DNA of 6,974 nucleotides from Deltaproteobacteria bacterium (GTDB lineage Bacteria; Myxococcota; Myxococcia; Myxococcales; Myxococcaceae): NCBI GenBank assembly GCA_016875515.1, contig VGRA01000136.1, positions 1-6,974 on the forward strand, in the 5' to 3' direction. Made by a program: the position numbers and the translations under genes. Below the pieces are notes generated by a model. That model saw only the letters and a program-made list of their open reading frames with translations. It was not told the origin of the DNA and made no database searches. This document shows positions 6,291 to 6,974 of this stretch, piece after piece. The stretch's first letter is position 1. Each line of letters starts with the position of its first letter.

Positions 6291-6974
6291 GGCTGCCCCT
6301 CCGCGAGGAAGCGCTGCAGGGCAGCGGTGCTCTGCGGCGCGGCCTCCAGCATGGGGAAGTGGCCGCAGCGCGGAAAGCGCAAGAGCTGGCTGTGGGGCAA
6401 ATCCAGGTGCAGCCGCTCCCCCACGGAGACGGGCGTCACCCGGTCCTGCTCGCCCCAGAGCAGCAGCGTGGGCTGGGTGAGCGCGCGGTAGCGGCGCTGC
6501 ACCTCCGCGTACACCTGCCCGCGCACCGCGGCCAGCGCGGCGGCCTTGGTTCCGGGCCGCGAGAGCGCGCGCTCCACGTCCTCCACCAGCGCCTCGCTCA
6601 ACAGCGACTTGTCGAAGAAGGCGTTGGCCATCTTCTCTGCGGGGCGCTCGTCGTAGAAGGCGCGGAAGAGCCCCTCGCCCAGTCCACCCACGCGCGCCCA
6701 GAGGAAGAACGCCGGCACCTGCTCCTCGTAGACCCACGCGTCGTACAGGGCAATGCGGCGGACGCGCTCGGGACTCTCCAGCGCCATGCGCAGCACCACG
6801 GACGCCCCCCAGCTGTGGCCCACCACCGCGGCCTGGCCCACGCCGAGGTGGTCCATCAGCGCGAAGACGAGCGCAGCCTGTGCCGCGGGCGAGTAGTCCC
6901 CCTCCGGCCGGCCCGTCCAGCCAAAGCCCTTGAGGTCCAGCGAGATGACCCGGTGTGACGTCACGAGCGAAGGC
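6287..6974 (-). CDS. Alpha/beta-fold hydrolase, 5' end outside window
   Basis: About 228 residues are visible, ending at TGA 6289-6287. The frame is open to the right edge, and residues before the GTG at 6964 (PSL) continue a typical first-strand segment, so the gene starts beyond the window and the GTG is not the start. The SLDLKGFGWTGRP segment is the usual loop after strand 4. GHSWGAS holds the nucleophile Ser (codon 6814-6812), LLWGEQDRVTPV the acid Asp (codon 6445-6443), and RCGHFPMLE the catalytic His (codon 6361-6359), so the triad is complete. A cap region lies between the nucleophile and the acid (the FFLWARVGGLGEG area). Family members hydrolyse esters, epoxides, C-C bonds or halides; the substrate cannot be told from these motifs. 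As the first visible gene of an operon with acyl-CoA synthetase and PhaC-like genes, an esterase or lipase that releases acyl chains is a plausible guess. The signal peptide question is open because the N terminus is missing. Confidence 0.92.
   Translation of the reverse strand, partial: PSLVTSHRVISLDLKGFGWTGRPEGDYSPAAQAALVFALMDHLGVGQAAVVGHSWGASVVLRMALESPERVRRIALYDAWVYEEQVPAFFLWARVGGLGEGLFRAFYDERPAEKMANAFFDKSLLSEALVEDVERALSRPGTKAAALAAVRGQVYAEVQRRYRALTQPTLLLWGEQDRVTPVSVGERLHLDLPHSQLLRFPRCGHFPMLEAAPQSTAALQRFLAEGQP
6298..6302 (-). promoter_or_regulatory. Ribosome binding site for the outer-membrane barrel gene
   Basis: GGAGG on the - strand lies seven bases before the ATG at 6290-6288, inside the last codons of the hydrolase gene. 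It confirms this start over longer in-frame alternatives, and the start also gives a clean signal peptide. Confidence 0.65.

Larger units (their letters stand above)
835..6974 (-). other. Predicted six-gene operon: hydrolase, barrel, lipoprotein, PhaE-like, acyl-CoA synthetase, PhaC-like
   Basis: All six genes are on one strand. The junctions are ATGA (6290-6287), an 11-bp overlap (4717-4707), a 15-bp gap (3884-3898), GTGA (3596-3593) and GTGA (1857-1854). Such spacing leaves no room for promoters or terminators between genes. The operon promoter lies beyond the right edge, so how it is controlled and whether further genes precede the hydrolase cannot be seen. Confidence 0.8.

Noticed and set aside
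4479..6491. 670-codon open frame on the + strand opposite the barrel and lipoprotein genes
   Set aside because: Its product is rich in Arg, Gly, His and Ala with no motif, as expected for the antisense of a GC-rich gene. The - strand genes here have a signal peptide, a lipobox and coherent starts.
6291..6737. N-terminal extension of the barrel protein to 6737
   Set aside because: It overlaps the well-supported hydrolase in another frame and would bury the clear signal peptide at MTRALLALL.

Overview
The window is very GC-rich, and its real genes use GTG as well as ATG starts and strongly prefer G/C in the third codon position. Together with the gene content (a Cys-rich tandem-repeat protein, a large outer-membrane barrel, a lipoprotein and tightly overlapping genes) this suggests a myxobacterium of the Myxococcus/Corallococcus type. 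That assignment is an inference from style, not from a marker gene.

Layout: positions 1-830 (+ strand) hold the 3' part of a gene for a cysteine-rich protein built of ~41-42-residue repeats; its start lies outside the window. Everything from 835 to 6974 is on the - strand and reads as one operon of six genes, transcribed from right to left. In order these are: an alpha/beta hydrolase (5' end off the window, stop at 6287); a 527-residue outer-membrane beta-barrel candidate (6290-4707); a 272-residue lipoprotein (4717-3899); a 96-residue PhaE/phasin-like protein (3883-3593); a 580-residue long-chain acyl-CoA synthetase (3596-1854); and a 340-residue class III PHA-synthase-like protein (1857-835). 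Four of the five junctions overlap (three by exactly 4 bp, one by 11 bp) and the fifth has a 15-bp gap with a good ribosome binding site, so the six genes are probably co-transcribed and translationally coupled. The operon meets the Cys-rich gene tail to tail with 4 bp between the stop codons. There is no gene-free stretch over 300 bases, and no RNA gene, mobile element or CRISPR array was seen.

How the genes may work together: the PhaC-like protein keeps the Cys-Asp-His triad at the same relative spacing I recall for the Allochromatium vinosum class III synthase, and the small upstream protein resembles the C-terminal part of the PhaE partner subunit. Between them lies an acyl-CoA synthetase, with no phaA, phaB or phaJ in view. 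This suggests that (hydroxy)fatty acids are activated to CoA thioesters and passed to the synthase, rather than made from acetyl-CoA in the classic way. The three upstream genes (hydrolase, barrel, lipoprotein) could release, import or display the acyl substrate, but that link is inferred only from operon position. This six-gene combination is the most interesting thing in the window.
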